Shown here: piece by piece, positions 47,763 through 56,087 of the stretch
Layout: every line of letters begins with the position of its first letter
Position numbering within the stretch: the first letter of the stretch is position 1
Assembly (NCBI RefSeq): GCF_017753665.1
Contig: NZ_CP072524.1
Coordinates: forward strand, 2,232,001 to 2,296,000
Origin: Neisseria sicca
GTDB taxonomy: Bacteria; Pseudomonadota; Gammaproteobacteria; Burkholderiales; Neisseriaceae
Direction: 5' to 3'
DNA: 64,000 nucleotides
Program-made: the position numbers and the translations under genes
The notes under the pieces: generated by a model
Told to the model about the DNA's origin: nothing
The model's input: the letters and a program-made list of their open reading frames with translations, nothing else
The model's database searches: none

Positions 47763-48980
47763 GAGACCTTTGCAAAATTCCCCAAAATCCCCTAAATTCC
47801 CACCAAGACATTTAGGGGATTTCTCATGAGCACCTTCTTCCAGCAAACCGCCCAAGCCATGATTGCCAAACACATCGACCGCTTCCCACTATTGAAGTTG
47901 GATCAGGTGATTGATTGGCAACTGATCGAGCAATACCTGAATCGTCAAAGAACCCGTTACGTCCGAGACCACCGCGGCCGTCCCGCCTATTCCCTGTTGT
48001 CCATGTTCAAAGCCGTCCTGCTCGGACAATGGCACAGCCTCTCCGATCCCGAACTCGAACACAGCCTCATCACCCGCATCAACTTCAACCTGTTTTGCCG
48101 TTTTGACGAACTGAGCATCCCCGATTACAGCACCTTATGCCGCTACCGAAACTGGCTGGCGCAAGACAACACCCTGTCCGAATTGCTGGAACTGATTAAC
48201 CGCCAACTGACCGAAAAAGGCCTAAAAGTAGAGAAAGCATCCGCCGCCGTCATTGACGCCACCATTATTCAGACCGCCGGCAGCAAACAGCGTCAAGCCA
48301 TAGAAGTCGATGAAGAAGGACAAGTCAGCGGCCAAACCACACCGAGTAAGGACAAAGATGCTCGCTGGACAAAGAAAAACGGCCTCTACAGACTCGGTTA
48401 CAAACAACATACCCGTACCGATGAGGAAGGCTATATCGAGAAACTGCACATCACTCCCGCCAATACCCATGAGTGCAACCACCTGTTGCCTTTGCTGGAA
48501 GGTATAGCCAAAGATACGACCGTCTATGCCGACAAAGGCTACGACAGTGCGGAAAACCGACAACATCTGAAAGAGCATCAGTTGTTAGACGGCATTATGC
48601 GCAAAGCCCACCGCAACCGTCCGCTGACGGAAGCGCAAACCAAACGTAACCGATATTTGTCGAAGACCCGTTATGTGGTGGAACAAAGCTTCGGTACGCT
48701 GCACCGTAAATTCCGCTACGCCCGGGCAGCCTATTTCGGGCTGATTAAAGTGAGTGCGCAAAGCCATCTGAAGGCGATGTGTTTGAACCTGTTGAAAGCA
48801 GCTAACAGGCTAAGTGTGCCTGTTGCCGCCTAAAAGGCGGTCCGGATGCCTGATTATCGGGTATCCGGGGAGGATTAAGGGGGTATTTGGGTAAAATCAG
48901 GCGCAATTAGGGGCGAAAACAGCCGAAAACCTGTGTTTGGGTTCCGGCTGTCGGGGGAAGGGCTTTTTTGCAAAGGTCTC
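47763..48980 (+). mobile_element. IS5-family element, copy 2
   Basis: 1218 bp with the same GAGACCTTTGCAAAA ends and a 5-bp target duplication AATCT (47758-47762 and 48981-48985). It differs from copy 1 at many positions throughout. Confidence 0.9.
47826..48833 (+). CDS. IS5-family transposase (copy 2)
   Basis: A 335-residue intact transposase. It differs from the copies at 5102 and 56151 at about ten residues (for example Leu33, Asn86, Asn115, Glu130, Lys229-Asp230, His251), none in the DDE triad. Confidence 0.92.
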   Translation: MSTFFQQTAQAMIAKHIDRFPLLKLDQVIDWQLIEQYLNRQRTRYVRDHRGRPAYSLLSMFKAVLLGQWHSLSDPELEHSLITRINFNLFCRFDELSIPDYSTLCRYRNWLAQDNTLSELLELINRQLTEKGLKVEKASAAVIDATIIQTAGSKQRQAIEVDEEGQVSGQTTPSKDKDARWTKKNGLYRLGYKQHTRTDEEGYIEKLHITPANTHECNHLLPLLEGIAKDTTVYADKGYDSAENRQHLKEHQLLDGIMRKAHRNRPLTEAQTKRNRYLSKTRYVVEQSFGTLHRKFRYARAAYFGLIKVSAQSHLKAMCLNLLKAANRLSVPVAA

Positions 48981-49061
48981 AATCTTTAAACATTCCTGAA
49001 AAGCTAAGTCTGGATTCTTTGCTGCGTAGGCATGATTGGGAGTCTCTGATTCGGGTTCGAT

Positions 49062-49104
49062 AAAAGGTCGTCTGAAAACCGAAGTTGGTTTTCAGACGAC
49101 CTTT
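49062..49104 (-). terminator. DUS hairpin terminator of the pts operon
   Basis: AAAAGGTCGTCTGAAAACCG and inverted copy with TTTT, 20 bases below the ptsI stop. Confidence 0.85.
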
Positions 49105-49124
49105 TAGTTTATAGAGAACCCTGT

Positions 49125-50912
49125 TTACGCCTGCGCTATCGGGCTGTCTTCTTCCTGCCGCTCTTCTTCGTGTTCCGCGCTGTTGAGCAATTTCAGCAGC
49201 TTTTCGGTTTTTTCCGAATCTTCGCTGCGGAGGATTTTGGCGGTTTCGGTTTCGAGCAGGGCGGTGTTGCTGTGCAGGATGATGTTTTTGACGGGCAGCA
49301 GGTTGTTGGGGTTCATGGAGAAACGGCGCAGCCCCATGCCCAGCAGCATCCGCGTGTAGGCGGTGTCGCCTGCCATTTCGCCACATATGGAGACGCTTTT
49401 TTCCATGCGGTTGGCGGTGCGGATGATGTGTTGCAGCATTTTGAGGACGGCGGGGTGTCCGGGCTGATAGAGGTGGCTGACGCTGTCGTCGCCGCGGTCG
49501 ACTGACAAGATGTATTGAATCAGGTCGTTGGTGCCGATGGAGATGAAATCGACGAGTTTGAGGATGCTGCCGACGGTCAGGGCGGCGGACGGGATTTCAA
49601 TCATGCAGCCGACGCTGACCGTGCCGAAGGTTTCGCCGCGTTCGGCGAGCTGGCGTTGGGCGGTGTCGAGGTGGATAAGGCATTGGCGCACTTCGGACAA
49701 GGAGGTAATCATCGGCCACATCATGCGCACGGGGCCGTGGGCGGCGGCGCGGAGGATGGCGCGCATTTGGGTGCGGAACATGACCGGTTCGGCGAGACAC
49801 AGGCGGATGCCGGTAAGTCCGAGCGCGGGGTTGAGGCTGCCGTTGGGGGTGGAATTTTGACCGAACCAGCGGGGGTTTTTGTCCACGCCCAAATCGACGG
49901 TGCGGATGGTGATGCTTTTGCCTTTCATCTTTTTCACAATCGCGCTGTACACTTCGTACTGCTCGTCTTCAGACGGCATGGTGTCGCGGTTGAGATAGAG
50001 GAATTCGCTGCGGAAGAGTCCGACGCCGTCTGCGCCGAAGTTGTGCAGGGCTTTGATGTCTTCGGCGGATTCGATGTTGGCGAGCAACTCGATGTTGATG
50101 CCGTCGGCGGTGGTGGCGGCGGTTTTTTTGAGTTTGTTGAGTTCGCGCTTGTGGATGCGGTATTCGCGGGCGAGGCGGCGGTATTCGTTGAGGACGACTT
50201 CGTCCGGATCAATAATGAGGACGCCGTTGATGCCGTCGACGATGACGGTTTCGTTTTCGGTAATGAGCCTGCGGGCGTTGTGCAGCCCGATGACGGAAGG
50301 GATGTCGAGGCTGCGGCCTAAGATGGCGGTGTGGCTGGTCGGGCCGCCGACGTCGGTAACGAAAGCAGTGATGCGCTGCTCTTTAAAGAGGACGGTGTCG
50401 GCAGGCGAGAGGTCGTGGGCAATCAGGATGGTGTCTTCAAACAAGCCTTCGGTCAAATTCAGGTCGTTGCTTTGCCCGACGAGATTGTTGTGGATGCGGC
50501 GGACGACTTGCAGCATGTCTTGTTTGCGTTCGCGCAGGTAGTCGTCTTCGATGCTGTCGAACTGGGCAGCGAGCTTGTCGCTTTGCTGTTTCAACGCCCA
50601 TTCGGCGTTGATTTTTTGTTCTTTTAAAATATCGACGGGTTCGCGCGAGAGGGTCACGTCGGTCAGCAGCATAAGGTGCAGCGAAATAAACGCACCCAAC
50701 TCGGTCGGCGCGTTTTCCGGAATCGCGCTGCGCAACTGTTCCAACTCTTTGCGCGTGGCTTTGATGGCGGCATCGAAACGGGCGACTTCGGCATCGACAA
50801 GGTCGTCTGAAACATCGTATTGCGGCACTTCAGCCGTGCCGCGCGTAATCAGGTGGGCTTGTCCGATGGCGATGCCTTTGCCCGCCGCCACGCCGTGCAG
50901 CACGATACTCAT
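49125..50912 (-). CDS. ptsI: PTS enzyme I (phosphoenolpyruvate-protein phosphotransferase)
   Basis: A 595-residue enzyme that takes phosphate from PEP and passes it to HPr. The phosphorylated His194 lies in GGPTSHTAILGR, and the C-terminal PEP-binding domain holds the catalytic Cys in SICGEMAGD. The ATG overlaps the ptsH stop (TAATG), so the two are translationally coupled. No sugar-specific IIB or IIC gene lies nearby. Confidence 0.96.
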   Translation of the reverse strand: MSIVLHGVAAGKGIAIGQAHLITRGTAEVPQYDVSDDLVDAEVARFDAAIKATRKELEQLRSAIPENAPTELGAFISLHLMLLTDVTLSREPVDILKEQKINAEWALKQQSDKLAAQFDSIEDDYLRERKQDMLQVVRRIHNNLVGQSNDLNLTEGLFEDTILIAHDLSPADTVLFKEQRITAFVTDVGGPTSHTAILGRSLDIPSVIGLHNARRLITENETVIVDGINGVLIIDPDEVVLNEYRRLAREYRIHKRELNKLKKTAATTADGINIELLANIESAEDIKALHNFGADGVGLFRSEFLYLNRDTMPSEDEQYEVYSAIVKKMKGKSITIRTVDLGVDKNPRWFGQNSTPNGSLNPALGLTGIRLCLAEPVMFRTQMRAILRAAAHGPVRMMWPMITSLSEVRQCLIHLDTAQRQLAERGETFGTVSVGCMIEIPSAALTVGSILKLVDFISIGTNDLIQYILSVDRGDDSVSHLYQPGHPAVLKMLQHIIRTANRMEKSVSICGEMAGDTAYTRMLLGMGLRRFSMNPNNLLPVKNIILHSNTALLETETAKILRSEDSEKTEKLLKLLNSAEHEEERQEEDSPIAQA

Positions 50913-51181
50913 TATTCGCCCTCGCCGAAGTAGTCGTTGATTAAATCAGTCAATGCCTTCATGGCGGCGACTTCGTCCAAGCCGTCGGTTTCCAGCTCGA
51001 TGACCGTGCCTTTGGCGGCGGCGAGCATCATTAAGCCCATGATGCTTTTGCCATTGACGCGGCTTCCGTTTTTCGTTACCCAGACTTCGCTTTGAAACTG
51101 AGACGCGGTTTGGGTGAATTTGCTGGAAGCGCGGGCGTGGAGACCAAGTTTGTTGATGATTTCGATTTGTTGTTTTTGCAT
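50912..51181 (-). CDS. ptsH: Phosphocarrier protein HPr
   Basis: An 89-residue HPr. The catalytic His15 is in GLHARASS and the regulatory Ser46 lies in NGKSIMGLMMLAAAKG, the site used by HPr kinase. Neisseriae have such a kinase (HprK), so HPr-Ser-P signalling is plausible. It is between the IIA gene and ptsI. Confidence 0.96.
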   Translation of the reverse strand: MQKQQIEIINKLGLHARASSKFTQTASQFQSEVWVTKNGSRVNGKSIMGLMMLAAAKGTVIELETDGLDEVAAMKALTDLINDYFGEGE

Positions 51182-51228
51182 ATTCGGCTTTCGGGTGTGC
51201 GGGGTCGTCTGAAAACGTGTTGGTCGGG

Positions 51229-51666
51229 TTAGACGGCTTCGGCGTGCTGTTTACACACCAAATCTTCCGGTTCGGCAGTGATGGCGAAAATGCCTTTGAC
51301 GGCGGCTTCCCTGACTGTTTCGGTAAAGGCGGCAAGATCTTCCGCCATGGGCGAGTATTGGGTCGCTTTAATCATCATCGGCGCGTTCAGTCCGGTCAGG
51401 ATGGCGGATTTGCCCGCACGAACTAGCCTGCGGGCAGCGTTGCACGGCGTTGCGCCGAAGATGTCGGTCATAATCAATACGCCGTGGTTTTCCGGAAACT
51501 CTTGCAACGCGGCGATGGCATTGTTGATGATGTCGGTTTGGTCTTCGTCAGGCTCCACGCCGAGGATACGGATGTTTTCCGGCATTCCCATGGGGAAGAA
51601 ATGATGGGTCAGGCTGCGGTAGGCTTCGCCTACGGCCTCGTGGGTTATGATTAAGAGGTTGATCAT
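51229..51666 (-). CDS. PTS IIA component, mannose family
   Basis: A 145-residue EIIA(Man)-type protein. The active His9 is in LLIITHEAVG, and IMTDIFGATPCNAARRL is the family's dimer segment. It is the first gene of a three-gene unit IIA-ptsH-ptsI with no IIB, IIC or IID gene nearby, so it may serve a regulatory role instead of sugar transport. Correia element 4 begins 45 bases upstream. Confidence 0.92.
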   Translation of the reverse strand: MINLLIITHEAVGEAYRSLTHHFFPMGMPENIRILGVEPDEDQTDIINNAIAALQEFPENHGVLIMTDIFGATPCNAARRLVRAGKSAILTGLNAPMMIKATQYSPMAEDLAAFTETVREAAVKGIFAITAEPEDLVCKQHAEAV

Positions 51667-51710
51667 GATGTGTTCCCTGATGATTTTATTCGGCCGGTGT
51701 GGGCGAAAGT

Positions 51711-51865
51711 ATAGTGGATTAACTTTAAACCAGTACGGCGTTGTCTCGCCTTAGCTCAAAGAGAACGATTCTCTAAGGTGCTGAAGCACCAAGTGAATCG
51801 GTTCCGTACTATCTGTACTGTCTGCGGCTTCGTCGCCTTGTCCTGATTTAAATTTAATCCACTAT
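51711..51865. repeat. Correia element 4 (155 bp, full-length form)
   Basis: Same ends as the others, with the extra central segment AGCTCAAAGAGAACGATTCT...GAATCGGTTC missing from the 105-bp forms. It is the only full-length copy in the window and lies between hpt and the pts operon. Confidence 0.92.
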
Positions 51866-51904
51866 ATCGTCCGTTCACCCGCCACATAGCGCGATATGGT
51901 GGCA

Positions 51905-51942
51905 CAAAGGTCGTCTGAAAAGGTTTTCAGACGACCTTTTTT
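51905..51942 (-). terminator. DUS hairpin terminator of hpt
   Basis: AAAGGTCGTCTGAAAAGG and TTTTCAGACGACCTTTTTT, ten bases below the hpt stop. Confidence 0.85.
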
Positions 51943-51951
51943 AATCTTGTC

Positions 51952-52515
51952 TCAGCCTTGGTTGAGCGCGTAAATCTCGCCCAAATTGCGCCAGCAGCCC
52001 GCCGCGTCCATACCGTAGCCGAAGACGTAGCGGTTGGGAACATCCAGCCCGACATAATCCGCCTTGGTCGGTTTTTCCTTGTCGATCAACTTGTTGGCAA
52101 ACACAGCCGCACGGCAGCTCGCCGCGCCCATTTCCAAGAGCTTGGACTGAATCGCCGACATCGTGTGTCCCTCGTCCAAAATATCGTCCAATACGACCAC
52201 ATGACGCCCCCGAATCTGCTCCGGGTCGGGCATCCGTTTCCAGTTGAACGCACCGCCCGCCAGCTTGTCGCCGTAACGGGAAACATGAACATAATCAAAG
52301 TCCAACGGAAAGCGCAACAGCGGCAGCAACTGCCCAGTAAACACCACCGCCCCACCCATCACAGGCAGCAGGAGCGGATATTTGTCCCCCAAGTCGCGCG
52401 TAATTTCGTCCGCCACTTTTTGCAGCGCGGCACGGCATTGGTCTTGGTCGAACAAAAGCTCGGCATTATCAAGCATGGCTTGGGTTTCAAGGCGTTTGGT
52501 TTCTAAATCAATCAT
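51952..52515 (-). CDS. hpt: Hypoxanthine-guanine phosphoribosyltransferase
   Basis: A 187-residue purine salvage enzyme. The PRPP-binding motif VVVLDDILDEGHT is at about 107-119, and the pyrophosphate loop region VVFTGQLLPLL and the purine-contact DYVGLDVPNRYVFGYGMD are present. Start at 52515; no family-like alternative. Confidence 0.9.
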   Translation of the reverse strand: MIDLETKRLETQAMLDNAELLFDQDQCRAALQKVADEITRDLGDKYPLLLPVMGGAVVFTGQLLPLLRFPLDFDYVHVSRYGDKLAGGAFNWKRMPDPEQIRGRHVVVLDDILDEGHTMSAIQSKLLEMGAASCRAAVFANKLIDKEKPTKADYVGLDVPNRYVFGYGMDAAGCWRNLGEIYALNQG

Positions 52516-52859
52516 GGTAAACGGGGAAAATCAGTTGAGGAAAAAGAAATTATAAACCCAAATCGCGCTGAGGTCGTCTGAAAGCAGGCTTTAAAGTTGC
52601 AGAAGAACAGTTTGTTTTTCTAGAACCCGTATAAGCCTGCCAAATTTAGCCTAAGTCAGAAAATTCTGTAATTTTCCACCAGTTGTTTGGCTTTAGGAGT
52701 AGAATGCCAAAATATTAATTTGTATCATGATTTGAGGCTTAAGTGTCTCAACACAGAATGTTGCTCTACAAATTTCAGACGACGTTTGGATGAAATTTTG
52801 TAATTTTCCAACAAAGCCGTATGCCATTTATCAACGGATTGACCGAAAGGACGCTTCAC
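52516..52859. other. hpt-pyk divergent region
   Basis: 344 bp with no gene. It holds one DUS at about 52571 and two copies of TGTAATTTTCCA (52667-52678 and 52799-52810). Confidence 0.55.
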
Positions 52860-54332
52860 ATGAGTAATGCAAAACGCGATGTAACCCGCATCAGCCACAA
52901 CACCAAAATCGTTGCTACGTTGGGGCCGGGCAGCAACAATGTTCAGTTGTTGGAAGACATGATCCGTGTAGGCGGTCTGAATGTCGTCCGTTTCAATTTC
53001 AGCCACGGCACGCCCGAGTTTCATCAGGAAAATGCCCGCATCGTGCGTGAAGCGGCAAAACGCGCCGGACAGGAAATTGCCATCCTCGCCGACTTGCAAG
53101 GTCCGAAAATCCGCGTCGGCAAAATCGCCAGCGGCAGCATTGAATTGAATAAAGGCGAAACGCTGGTTCTGGATGCCGCGCTCGAAGGCGAAGGCACGCG
53201 CGACGCGGTCGGTTTGGACTACCGTGACCTGCCTAACGATGTCGTTGCGGGCGATGTTTTGTGGCTGGACGACGGTTTGCTGACTTTGACCGTGGAATCC
53301 GTTGAAGGCAGTAAGATTGTTACTAAAGTTGAAAACAGCCATGTGTTGAAAAGCAACAAAGGCATCAATAAACGCGGCGGCGGTTTGTCCGCAGGCGCGT
53401 TGACCGAGAAAGACTTTCGCGACCTGAAAACCGCGATTGCCATCGGTTGCGATTACCTCGCCATCAGCTTTGTGAAATCCGCCGAAGATTTGCACATCGC
53501 CCGCGCCAAAGTCGAAGAAGAAATGAAAGGCAGCACTGCCGTACGCCCCGGTTTGGTTTCCAAAATCGAACGGGTGGAAGCGATTGAAAACTTGGACGAA
53601 ATCATCCTTGCCAGCGACGGTATCATGGTGGCACGCGGCGACTTGGCGGTCGAAGTCGGACACGCAGCCGTCCCCGCCCTGCAAAAACGAATGATCCGCC
53701 GCGCACGCGAGTTGCGCCGCTTCAGCATTACCGCAACCCAAATGATGGAATCCATGATCACCAACCCCGTACCGACCCGCGCGGAAGTCAGCGACGTGGC
53801 AAACGCGGTATTGGACGGCACCGATGCGGTGATGTGTTCCGCCGAAACCGCCGTCGGCGCGTATCCTTTTGAAACTGTCAGCCAAATGGCGATTATCTGC
53901 GCGGCAGCCGAAAAAGAGCAGGACTCGCTCAACGGCGTTGCCGAACAGGTCGATTATCCCGAAGCCGTCAGCACCAACCTGGCAATTGCCGGCGGCGCGG
54001 TCGGAGTAGCGCGTGCGGTTCACGCCAAAGCGATTGTCGCCCTGACCGAAAGTGGCTCAACCGCCTTCGAAATCAGCCGCCACAACATCACTTTGCCGAT
54101 TTTCGCCCTGACTCCGAGCATTTCCGCCCAACGCCGCATGGCAATGTATCGCGGCGTGCGCCCGATGATTCTGGCGACCAGCACCGACCACGATACTGCA
54201 CTAAACGAAGTGGAAGCTGTGTTGGTCGAACACAAAATCCTGTGTTCCGGCGACCAATACATCATTACCAGCGGCTCGAAAATGCGCGAATCCGGTTCGA
54301 CCAATACGCTGGAAGTGTTGCGCGTTAAATAA
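52860..54332 (+). CDS. pyk: Pyruvate kinase
   Basis: A 490-residue glycolytic enzyme making pyruvate and ATP. Substrate and metal motifs KIVATLGPGS, VVRFNFSHG, ADLQGPKIRVG, the ASDGIMVARGDLAVEV segment and TATQMMESMI are intact. The start at 52860 is preceded by AAAGGA at nine bases. The open frame back to 52821 adds 13 residues and overlaps that site, so it is not used here. Confidence 0.95.
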   Translation: MSNAKRDVTRISHNTKIVATLGPGSNNVQLLEDMIRVGGLNVVRFNFSHGTPEFHQENARIVREAAKRAGQEIAILADLQGPKIRVGKIASGSIELNKGETLVLDAALEGEGTRDAVGLDYRDLPNDVVAGDVLWLDDGLLTLTVESVEGSKIVTKVENSHVLKSNKGINKRGGGLSAGALTEKDFRDLKTAIAIGCDYLAISFVKSAEDLHIARAKVEEEMKGSTAVRPGLVSKIERVEAIENLDEIILASDGIMVARGDLAVEVGHAAVPALQKRMIRRARELRRFSITATQMMESMITNPVPTRAEVSDVANAVLDGTDAVMCSAETAVGAYPFETVSQMAIICAAAEKEQDSLNGVAEQVDYPEAVSTNLAIAGGAVGVARAVHAKAIVALTESGSTAFEISRHNITLPIFALTPSISAQRRMAMYRGVRPMILATSTDHDTALNEVEAVLVEHKILCSGDQYIITSGSKMRESGSTNTLEVLRVK

Positions 54333-54359
54333 TCGACACGCAAACGACAGATAATCATG

Positions 54360-54402
54360 AGGTCGTCTGAAAACTTGGAAACGGGTTTTCAGACGACCTT
54401 TT
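54360..54402. terminator. DUS hairpin between convergent pyk and the 54487-55125 gene
   Basis: AGGTCGTCTGAAAACTTGG and CGGGTTTTCAGACGACCTTT; A/T tracts on both sides suit bidirectional termination. Confidence 0.8.
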
Positions 54403-54486
54403 CGCAATATGCCGTGTCGTCATGCGGAATGCGGAGCGGATGGCTTGCCGGAGCGGGTTATATTGCCTGATGCTCAATACAGATGC

Positions 54487-55125
54487 TCAATACAGCAGTT
54501 TTTTGCGGGGTATTTCGATTGTACCGACCTGTTTCAGTAGGCTGATGTCCAAATCCGTCTGCGAGATACAGGCATCGCCAAAAACGTTTTCACAGTCGGT
54601 GTCCACGCGGACGATTCCGCCGAATTCTCCTGCTTTGGCAAGGGTATGGATGTCGGCAAAAATACCTGCGTAAATTTCGTCTGCCGCCAGCATGTCCGCT
54701 CCTTCGGCAAATACCGGCAGCCGTGCCAGCGCGGCGGCGACAGCCGAAGCGGAAGGGTGGTCAGAAATAGCGGTGGCTTTCAGGCGGATGTTTTTCGCCA
54801 TACCTTTACCGTGATTGCGGATAACGAAGGCAATCATGCCGGGTTTGTCTTCTACCGGGCGGATGGCGGCATGCAGGACGGGGTGGACGCTTTCACGCTG
54901 TATCAGTTTTTCCCGATGCTGCATTTCGCTTTTTGCCTTGATTCTGACCGAAACGACAGCCCACGCAAGCCAAACCAGCGCGATGGCGGAAAATGCCGTG
55001 ATGACAGGGGTAAGGTCGGCGAGATAATCTTGGGGGTTAAACCAGACGCAGGCGGTTAGAAAACCGGCAAAAAACATCAAAATGTATAAAGCCGGTGCAA
55101 AACGGCTGAGGACGGATGCGTGCAT
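54487..55125 (-). CDS. Unknown membrane-anchored protein
   Basis: A 212-residue protein with two N-terminal membrane helices (residues about 8-26 and 36-58), then a charged linker and a soluble beta-rich domain (VIRNHGKGMAKNIRLKATAI). The soluble part resembles small Ig-like NHGxGxAxNI folds. No family is assigned. It is divergent from the gene at 55348; two palindromes lie between them. Confidence 0.65.
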   Translation of the reverse strand: MHASVLSRFAPALYILMFFAGFLTACVWFNPQDYLADLTPVITAFSAIALVWLAWAVVSVRIKAKSEMQHREKLIQRESVHPVLHAAIRPVEDKPGMIAFVIRNHGKGMAKNIRLKATAISDHPSASAVAAALARLPVFAEGADMLAADEIYAGIFADIHTLAKAGEFGGIVRVDTDCENVFGDACISQTDLDISLLKQVGTIEIPRKKLLY

Positions 55126-55175
55126 AAAGATTCCTGTCGTTGGCAGAATAAGGTCGTCTGAAAGCGCTGTGCGGT

Positions 55176-55191
55176 ATTGTCTTAAGACAAT
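55176..55191. promoter_or_regulatory. 16-bp perfect palindrome A
   Basis: ATTGTCTTAAGACAAT, in the divergent region between 55125 and 55348. Possible operator. Confidence 0.5.
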
Positions 55192-55203
55192 ATGATTGTA
55201 ACG

Positions 55204-55219
55204 TAAACCATATGGTTTA
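55204..55219. promoter_or_regulatory. 16-bp perfect palindrome B
   Basis: TAAACCATATGGTTTA, centred 28 bases from palindrome A. Possible second operator. Confidence 0.5.
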
Positions 55220-55347
55220 ACATGCCCGAATAACGAACGGCATAATCGGAAGAGGGACGGCGACGCTATTGCCTCCCGCCGCCCGCTGCTTTACCATAAG
55301 CCGCTTTCGGTAAAAATGCCGCCACCACTTCCCATCACACAACTACC

Positions 55348-55875
55348 ATGAAAAAACTGATCACCTCGTTGCCTATTTTCATTGTCTTAGCCGACATGGT
55401 TTACGGCTTTGTCCTCAATATCTCGCAAGGGCTTAATTTGCAGCAAAGCACGCCTTCTGACGGCGGACTTGCCGTTACCCCCGATATTGCGTTCAACAGC
55501 CTGCAAATTATTGCCAACGGCGGCATGATGGTTATTATCGGCTTCGGACTGCTGACTCTGCTCCAACTTAACGGTACGGTTTTAAAACGCCGTATCCTGC
55601 CCATCGGCATTTTCCGCACGTTGGGGCTGCTGGCGGTATTGGCATTCAGTGTGCCGTCGCTGTGGGAATGGGGCAATGCGCTGATTTCCGCTGCTATGGG
55701 GTATCCCGTGTTCAATTTCGGCAACCCGCGCTATTTGGCCAGCGCATTTTGTATGCCGCTGATTGCCTTATTGTGTCTGAAGCGGCTGTACGATTGGTAC
55801 AAACTGCACCGTTTGCCGCAAGCGGATACGGTCGTGCCTGCCGCAGCACAGGAACCGGATAAAAAGGTCGTCTGA
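55348..55875 (+). CDS. Unknown four-helix membrane protein
   Basis: A 175-residue protein with about four hydrophobic helices (5-25, 50-72, 88-105 and 128-148). I do not recognise the family; it vaguely resembles DUF2975-type proteins. The last codons, AAA AAG GTC GTC TGA, end inside a DUS, giving -DKKVV at the C-terminus. Confidence 0.65.
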   Translation: MKKLITSLPIFIVLADMVYGFVLNISQGLNLQQSTPSDGGLAVTPDIAFNSLQIIANGGMMVIIGFGLLTLLQLNGTVLKRRILPIGIFRTLGLLAVLAFSVPSLWEWGNALISAAMGYPVFNFGNPRYLASAFCMPLIALLCLKRLYDWYKLHRLPQADTVVPAAAQEPDKKVV

Positions 55876-55903
55876 AAATCCTTTTTCTGGTTTTCAGACG
55901 ACC
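55861..55903 (+). terminator. DUS hairpin overlapping the 55348 gene stop
   Basis: AAAAAGGTCGTCTGAAAATCC and GGTTTTCAGACGACCGG. The first DUS contains the stop codon, so the hairpin starts within the coding region. Confidence 0.75.
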
Positions 55904-56087
55904 GGTTTCCATAGGTTTCGGGAAATAAAGAATATCGGAAAATAGCAAAGATGAGATGCTTAAACCTAATGATATATAACGTGAATTCGAGATAAGGCTC
56001 TCTTTGTCTGATGGTGGGCAGTGCGTCGCAGATGCCTGTTGTGAAATGTGGCGGGACTTCGCCCGCGAAAAAACGTTTTAACCTATA

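Noticed and set aside
52725..54023. A 432-codon frame opposite pyruvate kinase, and similar long frames opposite murA, metG, ptsI and fabF
   Set aside because: They are antisense shadows produced by GC-rich codon bias, with low-complexity composition and no plausible domains.
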